The notes: a model not told the origin generated them from the letters alone. 33,652 bases of DNA from Actinomycetes bacterium (GCA_021819525.1 JAKAQW010000024.1:1-33652); one strand, 5' to 3'. Shown: positions 1-8,771, numbered from the stretch's first letter. Numbers and translations are program-made.

Positions 1-1
1 C

Positions 2-859
2 GCTACCGGTCCTGCTGCTGCGCCCATCGAGTTCAGCTACATCGCTCCCGGGTACTGGACGGTCACTTCGAACGGTTCGGTGTACAGCTTCGGCGGGGCG
101 AAGTTCTACGGGTCACTTCCGAGTATCGGGGTGGTGCCGAACGCCCCGATCGTGGCGATGGCCGACACCCCGGACCACGGGGGCTACTGGCTGTTCTCGG
201 CTGACGGTGGGGTGTTCGCCTTCGGAGACGCCCGGTTCTACGGCTCGGTGCCCGGGGTGCTCGGACCTGAGCACCGCAGCTTGAACAAGCCGATCGTAGC
301 CGCTGAGGCCATGGCCAACGGCCAGGGGTACCGGCTGTTCGCCGCCGACGGCGGGGTGTTCGACTTCGGCGACGCGGGGTTCGTCGGAGCGCTGCCGTGC
401 AGCGCTCCGGGTGCGCCTGGAGGGCTGTGTGTCGTGCCGAACAAGCCCATCGAGTCCGCAGTGTCGAACCCGCTGAGCCAGGGATACTGGTTGGTCGGTG
501 GGGATGGCGGAGTCTTCGCCCTCGGTGACGCCCCGTTCTTCGGATCCCTCGGCGCGCAGAGCATCTCCTATGCGATCGTGTCGATGGCCGCCACGCCAGA
601 TGGCCAGGGCTACTGGATCTTCGGAACCACCGGCTCGGTCGACACCTACGGGGATGCCACCAACTACGGGTCGATGCTCGGCCAGATCCCCGTCTCGGCA
701 CCGATCGCCGCCGGGGCAGCGACCACCAACGGCCACGGCTACTGGCTCTTCGGGCAGAACGGCGGGGTGTACGCCTTCGGCTCGGCTCCTTTCGACGGAT
801 CCCTGCAGAGCCTCGGTGCCAGCCCAAGTGGACTGATCGTCGGCGGGGTCGGCTTCTGA
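2..859 (+). CDS. C-terminal part of a beta-propeller-like repeat protein (GYWLF..DGGVFAFGDA.FYGS repeats), 5' truncated by window edge
   Basis: Open frame 2 from window start to TGA 857-859; about five copies of the G-Y-W-(L/I)-F-x-x-x-G-x-V-x-x-(F/Y)-G-x-A-x-(F/N)-(Y/D)-G-S motif. Confidence 0.85.
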   Translation, partial: ATGPAAAPIEFSYIAPGYWTVTSNGSVYSFGGAKFYGSLPSIGVVPNAPIVAMADTPDHGGYWLFSADGGVFAFGDARFYGSVPGVLGPEHRSLNKPIVAAEAMANGQGYRLFAADGGVFDFGDAGFVGALPCSAPGAPGGLCVVPNKPIESAVSNPLSQGYWLVGGDGGVFALGDAPFFGSLGAQSISYAIVSMAATPDGQGYWIFGTTGSVDTYGDATNYGSMLGQIPVSAPIAAGAATTNGHGYWLFGQNGGVYAFGSAPFDGSLQSLGASPSGLIVGGVGF

Positions 860-1203
860 GCCGCTCCGCAAGCGGTCGCGGAATCCCCCGACGAGCGCGT
901 GAACATGTCGGGTCGTCACGCCGCTCCAGGGGTCGCGGCCAGGCGCTCCGGCGCCGGCACGACGGCTGGGCACTGGCCCATCACGTCACCGGCGTGTCGC
1001 TGCGTCACGTCAGCCCCACCGCCTCGCGGATCACGACAGAGCAGTTGTCGAACATTCGGGAACGCACCATGGCGGCCGTACAGCGTAGCGGCCGGCGCTT
1101 CCCGGCAAGGTTCCCCTATCGGGGTAACGTCTCTCGGTAACACCCGTATCGGGGGCTTTGGCGCGATCCAGGCCCGTTGCTCCTTCACGCTCCGGAGGGA
1201 CCG

Positions 1204-3276
1204 ATGAAGACCGAAGCCGATCTGATCAACCAGACGGTCAACCAGCCCGCGAAGAAGAAGGTCGAGCCACCGGAGCCCTCTGCCGAGCAGCTGGCGATGG
1301 CTGTCGTCGACCCGGCTCCCGGTGGCGCTCAAGGCTTGGCTGTCTCTCCGGCGGTGGTCACCGCGCTGCAGAAGAAAGTAGGGAACCGCTCGGTGGCTCG
1401 GCTTCTCGGATACCGCTACCCCCGCGGGGCCAAGGGTGAGCTTCGTCGCTTGGGGAAGCTCACGAGGGAGGTGGCACCCGATGCCAGTGCCTGGGATCGG
1501 GATCCGGCAAGGACGATCGGCTCTCTCGGTGGCGAGTCGACCGTCGGCGTAGCCCAGACCATGGGCAAACGCCAGTTCCTCGCCAAGTTCGCCCCGAGCG
1601 TCGACCGGCCCGATCCGAAGCGGCTCCAGCTGGCAGCCAAGGCGTACGATGACGACCCGACGACCGCGCCCGCCGTCATGGAACGCCTCGGACGGTTCGG
1701 GTACAACCCTGCGTACGCCAGCTGGGCCTCGTCGCAAAGTGCCAGCCACGCCGCTGCTATGGCAAACATGCGACGCGCCATAGCCGAGGAGAGCCACGCG
1801 CAGGAATTGGAGCAGGCTAAGAAGGAGCTCCAAGAGGCAAGCGATGCTCTTAAGGACCACAAGTACAAGCTCGGCGGGGGCGGGGGGAAAGGGCAGCGGG
1901 AGCGCAAGACCGCAGCCACCAATAGGCAGACGGACGCGAAGAAGGATTTGGCCCTTCTGCTGGAGCGCGGCTCGCAGCTGGATCCGAGCGTCGAAGCGAC
2001 CCGGCAGCAAGACGACGAACGGGCCATGGACCAGGCGCTGGGCCAGATGGCGACCCACCTCGATCTCCACGCCGCGCAGCACCTGGTGACAACGCTCGGA
2101 ACGGCAAGAACCCTTTCGGTCGTCCACGGCCTGGGAGCCGAGGCCGTCGGAGTGCTCACTTCGGCCTTCGAGCCTGCCAAAGTGGAGGCGGTGGCGTCCG
2201 CCTTCCCCCAGGGCCTTCCTTCGGCGCTCAGTGGGACCGAAGGCTCGGGCCGCCTGCGGAGGCTGCTCGACGCAGGGGTGGACCCGGCTCGGTTGGCCGG
2301 TGCGATCAAAGGGATCGGGCCCGGTTTCGACCCGCTGCTGTCAGAGGTCCCCCAGTGCACCCGGCTGCTCGGGGAAGTCGACCTTCAGGCCGTCACGAAG
2401 TGCTTGAAGACCGTGCCGGCCGCCAAGTTGCTGCCCGCCATCGATCTACTACCAGCTCCGCACCTGGCTGCTTGCCTCACCGCCATCCAGCCGACAGCCC
2501 TTGTCGCCCTGCTGCAGGGCCCGGGGGGAGAGGCGGGGGTCGCCGATCTGGTGACCCTGAGCGACCCCAAGTCCCTAGGCACCCTGACCCAGGAACCCGA
2601 GCTGGCCCCGCTGTGCACCCTTCTCGGTCGAACGGACCGGCAGGCGATCGTGAGCAAGATCTTACCCAATCGCAAGGAGATCTCTCTGGCAGAGCTGATC
2701 GGCCTCCTCACCACTCGCGTCGCAGCAGGCGAGCTCGGCGCGATGCTGGCCGCGACAGCGGGTCTCGGTAAGAAGGCAGCGGACGTCAAGGCGTACGTGA
2801 GCGACCCGGCGAACGCCCGTCGATTGACGGGCGCAGCCTACAAGGAATCCGTGCTCCGCCAGCTGGGTGAGAAAGCCACCGCCGAACCGACCGCCCTGGG
2901 CCAGAAAAAGGCGCCGTCCGGGGCGACCTACATGGATTACAAGCACCTCGCCACGATCGACGACAAGACACTGCAGATCCTGATCGGCCACGGGTGGGTC
3001 AAGGCAACCCGGCTGAGCGACCCCTTCAAGTCCGAGACCGAGAGCGCCGAGGGCGGGGACACCCGCGAGTACGAGATCGAGATCTTCGACGGCACGCGTT
3101 GGAATCGCCGGTGGGTCGCCCACGCGCACCGGGAGAAGGGACAGGCCTGGAACAAGACGTCGGTCAATCACCTGAAGCACTGGGAGCAGCGGAAGCTAAA
3201 GGTTGCCACGAGGATCACCATCTCGACGGACACGATGGGGAAGGTGCGGGACCTGGCCCGCGACACCAACACGTGA
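1204..3276 (+). CDS. Large protein with N-terminal 'ALQKKVGNRSVARLLG' leader-like motif, alpha-helical repeat middle and a ~110-aa C-terminal domain of unknown function
   Basis: ATG at 1204 preceded by GGAGGG; long ORF with consistent codon usage; the motif resembles the LQ..VGNRAVARLL segment of DUF4157/eCIS-type cargo proteins. Confidence 0.8.
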   Translation: MKTEADLINQTVNQPAKKKVEPPEPSAEQLAMAVVDPAPGGAQGLAVSPAVVTALQKKVGNRSVARLLGYRYPRGAKGELRRLGKLTREVAPDASAWDRDPARTIGSLGGESTVGVAQTMGKRQFLAKFAPSVDRPDPKRLQLAAKAYDDDPTTAPAVMERLGRFGYNPAYASWASSQSASHAAAMANMRRAIAEESHAQELEQAKKELQEASDALKDHKYKLGGGGGKGQRERKTAATNRQTDAKKDLALLLERGSQLDPSVEATRQQDDERAMDQALGQMATHLDLHAAQHLVTTLGTARTLSVVHGLGAEAVGVLTSAFEPAKVEAVASAFPQGLPSALSGTEGSGRLRRLLDAGVDPARLAGAIKGIGPGFDPLLSEVPQCTRLLGEVDLQAVTKCLKTVPAAKLLPAIDLLPAPHLAACLTAIQPTALVALLQGPGGEAGVADLVTLSDPKSLGTLTQEPELAPLCTLLGRTDRQAIVSKILPNRKEISLAELIGLLTTRVAAGELGAMLAATAGLGKKAADVKAYVSDPANARRLTGAAYKESVLRQLGEKATAEPTALGQKKAPSGATYMDYKHLATIDDKTLQILIGHGWVKATRLSDPFKSETESAEGGDTREYEIEIFDGTRWNRRWVAHAHREKGQAWNKTSVNHLKHWEQRKLKVATRITISTDTMGKVRDLARDTNT

Positions 3277-3313
3277 GTGTCTTCTACTGCATGGGTGCAC
3301 TGCATGCGTGGGT

Positions 3314-3339
3314 CGATGCCGCCGCAGCCGGCGGCATCG
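3314..3339. terminator. GC-rich hairpin between convergent genes (possible bidirectional terminator, no T-tract)
   Basis: CGATGCCGCCG-CAGC-CGGCGGCATCG, 11-bp perfect stem with 4-nt loop. Confidence 0.5.
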
Positions 3340-3423
3340 GGTGTACGTTGGCCCCCGGAGCATACGCGGGCCCCTGCGCCCGATCTGCGGGCTCTGCTCG
3401 TGGCCGGGCTACCCGGCAACGGC

Positions 3424-5385
3424 TTACCCGCGTGCCGGGTGAGCCGTCCGCCCGTTGTGCCCGCCCGCGCTCAGCCGCGCGTCCGGAGGTGCCTCGGGCT
3501 CCTGGCTTTCGAACTGGGTGTGGTACAGCTCTGCGTAGAGGCCACCGGCAGCCAACAGCTCCTCGTGCCGGCCGCGCTCGACCACTCGACCTGACTCCAC
3601 CACCACGATCTGGTCGGCGTCTCGCACGGTGGACAGCCGGTGGGCGATGACGATGGACGTCCGGTCCTGCAGGGCACCGGCCAGGGCTCGTTGCACCGCC
3701 AGCTCGGACTCCGAGTCGAGGTGGGCCGTGGCCTCGTCGAGCACGACCACGTCGGGGGCTTTGAGCAGGAGCCGGGCGATGGCGATCCGCTGCTTCTCCC
3801 CGCCCGACAGCCGGTAGCCGCGGTCGCCGACCACCGTGTCGAGCCCGTCGGGCAACGAGTCGACCAGGTCCAGGATGTGGGCTGCCCGTAAGGCTTCGAC
3901 CAGCTCCTCGTCGGTGGCGTCTGGCTTGGCGTAGCGGAGGTTGGCGCCGATGGTGTCGTGGAAGAGGTGGGCGTCTTGGGTCACCACGCCGACGGTGTCG
4001 CGCACCGAGGCCAAGGTCGCCTCGCGCAGGTCGACGCCGTTGATCCGCACGGCGCCGGCTTGGGGGTCGTACAGGCGGGGGATCAGGTGGCTGATGGTCG
4101 TCTTGCCGGCTCCCGACGGCCCCACCAGCGCGACGAGCTGGCCCGGTTCGGCGCGCAAGCTGACCCCGAAGAGCACCTGGTGCGAAGGTGTCTGGTCCAG
4201 CACGGCCACGCTCTCGAGGGAGGCCAGAGAGACCTCCTCCGCACGCGGGTAGCGGAAGTCGACCTCGTCGAGCTCGACGGTGGCCGGTCCCCGCGGCAAG
4301 TCGATCGCGTCGGGCCGCTCGGCCACCATCGGGACGATGTCGAGGACTTCGAAGACCCGGTCGAAGGAGACCAAGGCCGTCATGACGTCGACTTGCACAT
4401 TGGAGAGCGAGGTGAGCGGGGCGTACAGCCGGGCGAGGTACGAGGTGAGCGCCACCACCGTTCCGACCAGGTACACGCCACGCGCTGCCTCGACGCCACC
4501 CCAGCCGTAGGCCAGCGCCGTGGCCAGCGAAGCCGTGAGCAGCAACGACACCATGAAGACCCTCGTGTACATGGCTTGGAGGACGCCGATGTCGCGCACC
4601 CGCCCAGCCCGCTCCGAGAAGGCGGCGACCTCACGCTCCGGCTGGCCGAACAGCTTCACGAGCAGGGCACCTGAGACGTTGAAGCGCTCGGTCATGATGG
4701 TGGTCATCTGGGCGTTCAAGTTGTAGCTCTCACGGGTGATGCCCTGGATCCGCTTGCCCACCCAGCGTGCGGGAACCACGAACACCGGCAGCAGCGCGAG
4801 CGCCACCAGGGTGATCTGCCACGACAAGAAGAACATGGCGGCGAGCATGACGACGACGGTGATGGCGTTGCTCACCAGCGACGACGCCGTGTCGGTGAAG
4901 GCGGACTGGGCGTCGAGCACGTCGCTGTTCAGCCGGCTCACCATGGCGCCGGTCTGGGTCCGTACGAAGAAGGCGATCGGCATCTGCTGCAGGTGGGCGA
5001 AGACCTTGGAGCGCATGTCATAGATCAGGCCTTCGCCGACCCGGGCCGATATCCAGCGCTGCCACAGCGACAGCCCGGTGTCGAGCAGGGCTAGCCCGGC
5101 CACGACCAGGGCCAGAGCCACGACGATCCCGGTTCTGTGGCGGAGGATGCCCTGGTCGATGATGGCTCGGTAGATGAGCGGGTTGGCGGCGCCGACGACG
5201 GCGTCGATCACGATGAGCACCAGGTACACCCCGAGCACTCGCCGGTAGGGAGCCGCGAACCGCAGGATCCGGCGCACCAGGCCCTTCGGCAGCCGTTGCT
5301 GGAGCACCGACCGATCCCGGCGGAACGACCGCATAGGGTTTCCCCCGCCGCCTCCGCGCATCGACATCCGGGCACCGGGGTTCAT
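3424..5385 (-). CDS. ABC transporter, fused permease and ATP-binding protein
   Basis: Walker A 'GPSGAGKTT', signature '[16 protein letters not shown]', Walker B '[12 protein letters not shown]', H-loop 'VIAHRLSTV' in the translation. Confidence 0.95.
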   Translation of the reverse strand: MNPGARMSMRGGGGGNPMRSFRRDRSVLQQRLPKGLVRRILRFAAPYRRVLGVYLVLIVIDAVVGAANPLIYRAIIDQGILRHRTGIVVALALVVAGLALLDTGLSLWQRWISARVGEGLIYDMRSKVFAHLQQMPIAFFVRTQTGAMVSRLNSDVLDAQSAFTDTASSLVSNAITVVVMLAAMFFLSWQITLVALALLPVFVVPARWVGKRIQGITRESYNLNAQMTTIMTERFNVSGALLVKLFGQPEREVAAFSERAGRVRDIGVLQAMYTRVFMVSLLLTASLATALAYGWGGVEAARGVYLVGTVVALTSYLARLYAPLTSLSNVQVDVMTALVSFDRVFEVLDIVPMVAERPDAIDLPRGPATVELDEVDFRYPRAEEVSLASLESVAVLDQTPSHQVLFGVSLRAEPGQLVALVGPSGAGKTTISHLIPRLYDPQAGAVRINGVDLREATLASVRDTVGVVTQDAHLFHDTIGANLRYAKPDATDEELVEALRAAHILDLVDSLPDGLDTVVGDRGYRLSGGEKQRIAIARLLLKAPDVVVLDEATAHLDSESELAVQRALAGALQDRTSIVIAHRLSTVRDADQIVVVESGRVVERGRHEELLAAGGLYAELYHTQFESQEPEAPPDARLSAGGHNGRTAHPARG

Positions 5386-5872
5386 CGGAACCGCTCGTGC
5401 TCGCCGGCTTCGAGGCTCAGGCTGGCAAGGATCCGGGCCAGCTGGGATCTCTCGACACGGCCCAGGGCGCCGAAGATCTGATCGGCAGCCTGGCGCCGGG
5501 CGGCGGTGATCCGCTCGGCGCAGGCGTGGCCGGCTGTGGTGCTGCAGACCAGCGACGAGCGACGATCGCGGGGATCACAGTGCCGGCTCACCAGGCCGGC
5601 GACTACCAGTGCCTCGACCAACGACGTTGCCGAACGCGGGACGACGCCCGAGGACCGGGCGAGGTCGGCCATGCGGATGCAGCCGGAGCAGTCGACGATG
5701 CGAAGGGCTCGAGCTCGAGCCGAAGACGAACCGTCTTTTCCGATGCAGGCCGCCACGCGTGGCGCCATCGGCGCCACAGCATCCCGAGCGCGTCTGCCAG
5801 CTCGACGTCTGCCAGAGCGACGTCAGCGGGCTCCGTCTTGGTAGTCGGCTGCGTGGATTGCGCTCCGGACAC
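5382..5872 (-). pseudogene. MarR-family transcriptional regulator, apparently frameshifted near 5700-5760
   Basis: N-terminus 'MSGAQST...ADALGMLWRRWRHAWR' in one frame (ORF 5603..5872), winged-helix body '[53 protein letters not shown]' in another (ORF 5382..5777). Confidence 0.7.
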
Positions 5873-5888
5873 CGCCGCAGCCTAGCTG

Positions 5889-5909
5889 TTAGTGAGCCAT
5901 CCTCACTAA
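5889..5909. promoter_or_regulatory. Perfect inverted repeat upstream of marR-like gene, candidate operator
   Basis: TTAGTGAG-CCATC-CTCACTAA located 16 bp upstream of the ATG at 5872. Confidence 0.65.
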
Positions 5910-6102
5910 ATAGAAGGGCTATCCGTCTGAGTACGGTGACCACAAGATGTAGCGGTGATGACGGCCTGTTCGGCCCTACCCGTTGGGGTCGTCTCGAGAG
6001 TAGCTGTACTCACGCGGATACCCCCCTAAGTAGTGCCGGTTGCCGAAGTGCGCTGCCTAGGACACCTGTCGGTGCCCTCGATCAGCGGACCGGCCGCACG
6101 CC

Positions 6103-6166
6103 GACCCGTCGACCCGCCGACCCGTCGACCCGTCGACCCGTCGACCCGTCGACCCGTCGACCCGCG
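6103..6166. repeat. 8-bp tandem repeat (GACCCGTC)x8
   Basis: Eight consecutive units: GACCCGTC GACCCGCC GACCCGTC x5 GACCCGCG. Confidence 0.95.
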
Positions 6167-6314
6167 CTCGGCAGCTTGGCGGATCGCGGTGCAGGCACGT
6201 GAACCAGAACAGACGATCTGGGTACAAGGGAAACGTTGGACGGCCCCTGCTCAGAGGTGTCCATAGGATGTCCAACGAGATGTCTCGGATGGGGTCTTGC
6301 GCCCGGCACCGTAA

Positions 6315-6334
6315 TAGGTCAGAATGTTGACCTA
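6315..6334. promoter_or_regulatory. Palindrome overlapping antitoxin start codon, candidate TA operator
   Basis: TAGGTCA-GAATGT-TGACCTA with the ATG starting at the last base. Confidence 0.65.
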
Positions 6335-6585
6335 TGGCAGACACGTTGCCGTTCTCCGAGGCCAAGGCCCACCTCTCCGAGCTCGCCGAGCGCGTCGAGC
6401 GCGAGCACGAGCGGATCCTGGTGACCCGCAATGGACGCCCGTCGTTCGTGCTGGTGAGCCCCGACGATCTCGAGTCGCTCGAGGAGACCCTCGACATCCT
6501 CACCGATCCCGACCTCGTCGCTTCCCTGGCCCGATCGCGATCCGAGGCCGCCCGGGGCGAGCTGCTTCCGTTGCCGTCCACCTGA
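6334..6585 (+). CDS. Phd/YefM-type antitoxin
   Basis: 'LPFSEAKAHLSELAERVEREHERILVTRNGRPSFVLVSPDDLESLEETLDIL' is a typical Phd/YefM sequence. Confidence 0.9.
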   Translation: MADTLPFSEAKAHLSELAERVEREHERILVTRNGRPSFVLVSPDDLESLEETLDILTDPDLVASLARSRSEAARGELLPLPST

Positions 6586-6597
6586 ACCGCGACCTGG

Positions 6598-6864
6598 ATG
6601 GCCTACGAGATCCGGATCACCCCCGAGGGTGTCCGTCATCTCGACAAGCTTCCGACCAAGGTCCGCGATGCTGCCCTCGTCGCCGTCCGGGGTCCGATCA
6701 GCGAGAACCCTTACCGTCTCGGCAAGCCGCTCGTCGGAGCGCTCGACGGGCTTTTCGCTGCCCGGCGCGGCGACTACCGGATCATCTATAGCATCGACGA
6801 CGCAGCCAACGTCGTGATCGTGCACCGGATCCAGCATCGACGCTCCGCATATCGGCCTCGCTGA
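6598..6864 (+). CDS. RelE/ParE-superfamily toxin
   Basis: 'YEIRITPEGVRHLDKLP...NPYRLGKPLVGALDGLFAARRGDYRIIYSIDDAANVVIVHRIQHR'. Confidence 0.92.
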   Translation: MAYEIRITPEGVRHLDKLPTKVRDAALVAVRGPISENPYRLGKPLVGALDGLFAARRGDYRIIYSIDDAANVVIVHRIQHRRSAYRPR

Positions 6865-7022
6865 GCTCCCCCAGATGAGGGCGTTCTGCACCCGTTCCAG
6901 ACCGGACCTACCGTCGTACCGCGGAGCGCCGACTCGGCGTTCTGGCACCAGCACGAGCCGTGGGGGGTCGAGGTCCGACCGCACCCAGTGCACTCGCCTT
7001 CTGACACGGGTGCAGCCGACTC

Positions 7023-7476
7023 CTGAAACTGACAGCCTCGGTCATCTACCTGCGCCGCAAGATCCGTGAGACCCCTCGCTACACCTTGAGCGTCCGAGGC
7101 GACGAGGCGACCACGGCGAAGACGGTGGCGGGTGACACTGCCGCTGTTCGCCATCAGCTACTTCTTCATCGAGCTCGGGCCGAACATGACCACCTTCGTC
7201 TACCCCTCGGAGGTCTTCCCCACCTCGGTGCGCGGCACCGGCGACGGCATCTCGGCCGCCGCTGGGAAGACCGGTGCCTTCCTCGGGGCGCTGCTGGTTC
7301 CCCACCTGCTCGCCTCGGTCGGGATCAGCGGGGTGATGGGGATCATGGCGGCGGTGTCGGTGCTCGGCATCGGGCTCACCCTGGTGGCGCTGCCCGAGCC
7401 CAAGGGACAGACCCTCGAGTCGGCCTCCGCCGAGGTGAAGCCCGAGGTGGCCGTCGCCGCCACTGCGGTCGGGTGA
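7023..7476 (+). pseudogene. MFS transporter remnant (N-terminus missing, internal deletion/frame change)
   Basis: 'LTASVIYLRRKIRETPRYTLSV' in frame 0, then C-terminal 'LPLFAISYFFIELGPNMTTFVYPSEVFPTSVRGTGDGISAAAGKTGAFLGALLVPHLL' in frame 1. Confidence 0.8.
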
Positions 7477-7562
7477 GTGGCCGGAGCGTGGTCCGAGTGG
7501 CGTCGCGCCCGTCGTTCACCGCATGCGGTGACGCCAGGCGCAGCACTTCTTGCGCCCAGGCA

Positions 7563-7655
7563 GGCTGTCGCGCAATACGTTCCAAGCGAGCTGCGACCCG
7601 GTCTTACCTTTGCATGGTTCTGTCCGGGGATGTCTGCCCGAGCCATCTCGAGCCA
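7563..7655 (+). repeat. Diverged copy A of a ~100-bp dispersed repeat
   Basis: GCAGGCTGTCGCGCAATACGTTCCAAGCG matches the reverse complement of 8513-8541 region (GCAGGCTGTCGCACAATGCGTCCCGAGCG) with 4 transitions, followed by weaker similarity. Confidence 0.55.
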
Positions 7656-7759
7656 CCTGAAGGCACCGAGCTCGGGATGGGTGACCATCAGCAGGCGACC
7701 GGTGGCACCACTCATCCCACCAGGCGCTGGACGGTCTGGAACGGCCACGCCGCGGCTCG

Positions 7760-8062
7760 TCAGGCTGTTGCCTTCAGGTCCACGATGACCGTTAGGCCGA
7801 GAGCGGTAGCGACACGCTGGAGCGTGGTCAAGGTGGCCCCGACACCGCCGGCCTCCAGGCGGTCGACTGCTGCCTGGCTCGTTCCCATGCGCCGTGCCAG
7901 CTCGCGCTGGCTGATGCCGGCCGCCTCTCGTGCCTGTCGTACCCTGTCTCCGACTTCAGCGGCGAGCTTGGCTGCTGCATAGGCGCGGTCGTACTCGGTC
8001 CGCTCGGCTGGGTTCATGGCGTCCAGGCGCTTGGTCTTCAGGTCCTGCCAGCTCGTCGGCAT
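7760..8062 (-). CDS. XRE-family HTH antitoxin (HigA-like)
   Basis: HTH 'VRQAREAAGISQRELARRMGTSQAAVDRLEAGGVGATLTTLQRVATALGLTV'. Confidence 0.9.
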   Translation of the reverse strand: MPTSWQDLKTKRLDAMNPAERTEYDRAYAAAKLAAEVGDRVRQAREAAGISQRELARRMGTSQAAVDRLEAGGVGATLTTLQRVATALGLTVIVDLKATA

Positions 8063-8073
8063 GGTGGCTCACC

Positions 8074-8430
8074 TCACTCGTCTGCCGTGTGGGACTGCTC
8101 GATACAGCGCCCCATCGCGGTGCGGGCCCTGGCTACTTCTGTCCGCTCGTTCGAGCGTTGCTTGCGGAATACCGTCAAGAGGACGATCCTTTGGTTCCCC
8201 GGGAAGAAGAACGTGATGCGCTGTGCGAGCCGCCCGAGGTCGAACCGAAGCTCGAACAGCCCCTCGCCGAGGGATCGTGAGTGCGGCATCCGAAGCGTCG
8301 AACCACGCTCGGCAAGGCGGTCGACATGAAACGCGACGGTGGCGAGCTCGGCCGGGTTCAGACCATCCAGCCACCCCTGTACCTCGGGCTCCAACTCGAC
8401 CCACCACTGTGACACCACATATGATGTCAC
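8074..8430 (-). CDS. HigB/Gp49-type RelE-superfamily toxin
   Basis: 'LGEGLFELRFDLGRLAQRITFFFPGNQRIVLLTVFRKQ' and location immediately upstream of higA-like gene. Confidence 0.88.
   Translation of the reverse strand: MTSYVVSQWWVELEPEVQGWLDGLNPAELATVAFHVDRLAERGSTLRMPHSRSLGEGLFELRFDLGRLAQRITFFFPGNQRIVLLTVFRKQRSNERTEVARARTAMGRCIEQSHTADE
8409..8430. promoter_or_regulatory. Inverted repeat at higB start codon, candidate operator
   Basis: GTGACA-N10-TGTCAC covering the putative GTG start at 8430. Confidence 0.5.
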
Positions 8431-8446
8431 TTTACGTTCCAGCGGT

Positions 8447-8543
8447 CAAGCCGGCTGTCGCGAATCGGCCCGGAACGGCCCATCTTGCGGGCAAAACACC
8501 TTGTCGCTGTCCGCTCGGGACGCATTGTGCGACAGCCTGCAAG
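8447..8543 (-). mobile_element. MITE-like element (copy B) with imperfect terminal inverted repeats
   Basis: CAAGCCGGCTGTCGCGAAT ... ATTGTGCGACAGCCTGCAAGCC; ends are mutual inverted repeats; no coding capacity. Confidence 0.5.
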
Positions 8544-8545
8544 CC

Positions 8546-8684
8546 GGGCGGGTTGTACCGGCACCACCACCACACGGCCGTCAGGGTGCCGCAGCACGTG
8601 GTGGCTTCCGCTGACCCTGGCTACCGCGAAGCCGGCTCGCTCGAGGGCCTTGACCACCTTGCCCCCAGAGAGCGCCGGGAGCCT
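8546..8684 (-). pseudogene. HicA-type toxin remnant, truncated at its 3' end by the repeat at 8447-8543
   Basis: 'LPALSGGKVVKALERAGFAVARVSGSHHVLRHPDGRVVVVPV' then loss of HicA similarity; no in-frame ATG/GTG at the expected N-terminus. Confidence 0.75.
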
Positions 8685-8771
8685 GCCGCTGGGACTACTC
8701 GATCCTCCCTCCGTAACCGCCCAGGTAATTGCACCACCGGCCCTCAGCGCTGTAACACTTGTGGATCCGGG

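Noticed and set aside
6875-7019. Possible coding relic 'HPFQTGPTVVPRSADSAFWHQHEPWGVEVRPHPVHS'
   Set aside because: Reads like protein sequence but too short and unassignable to a family by eye.
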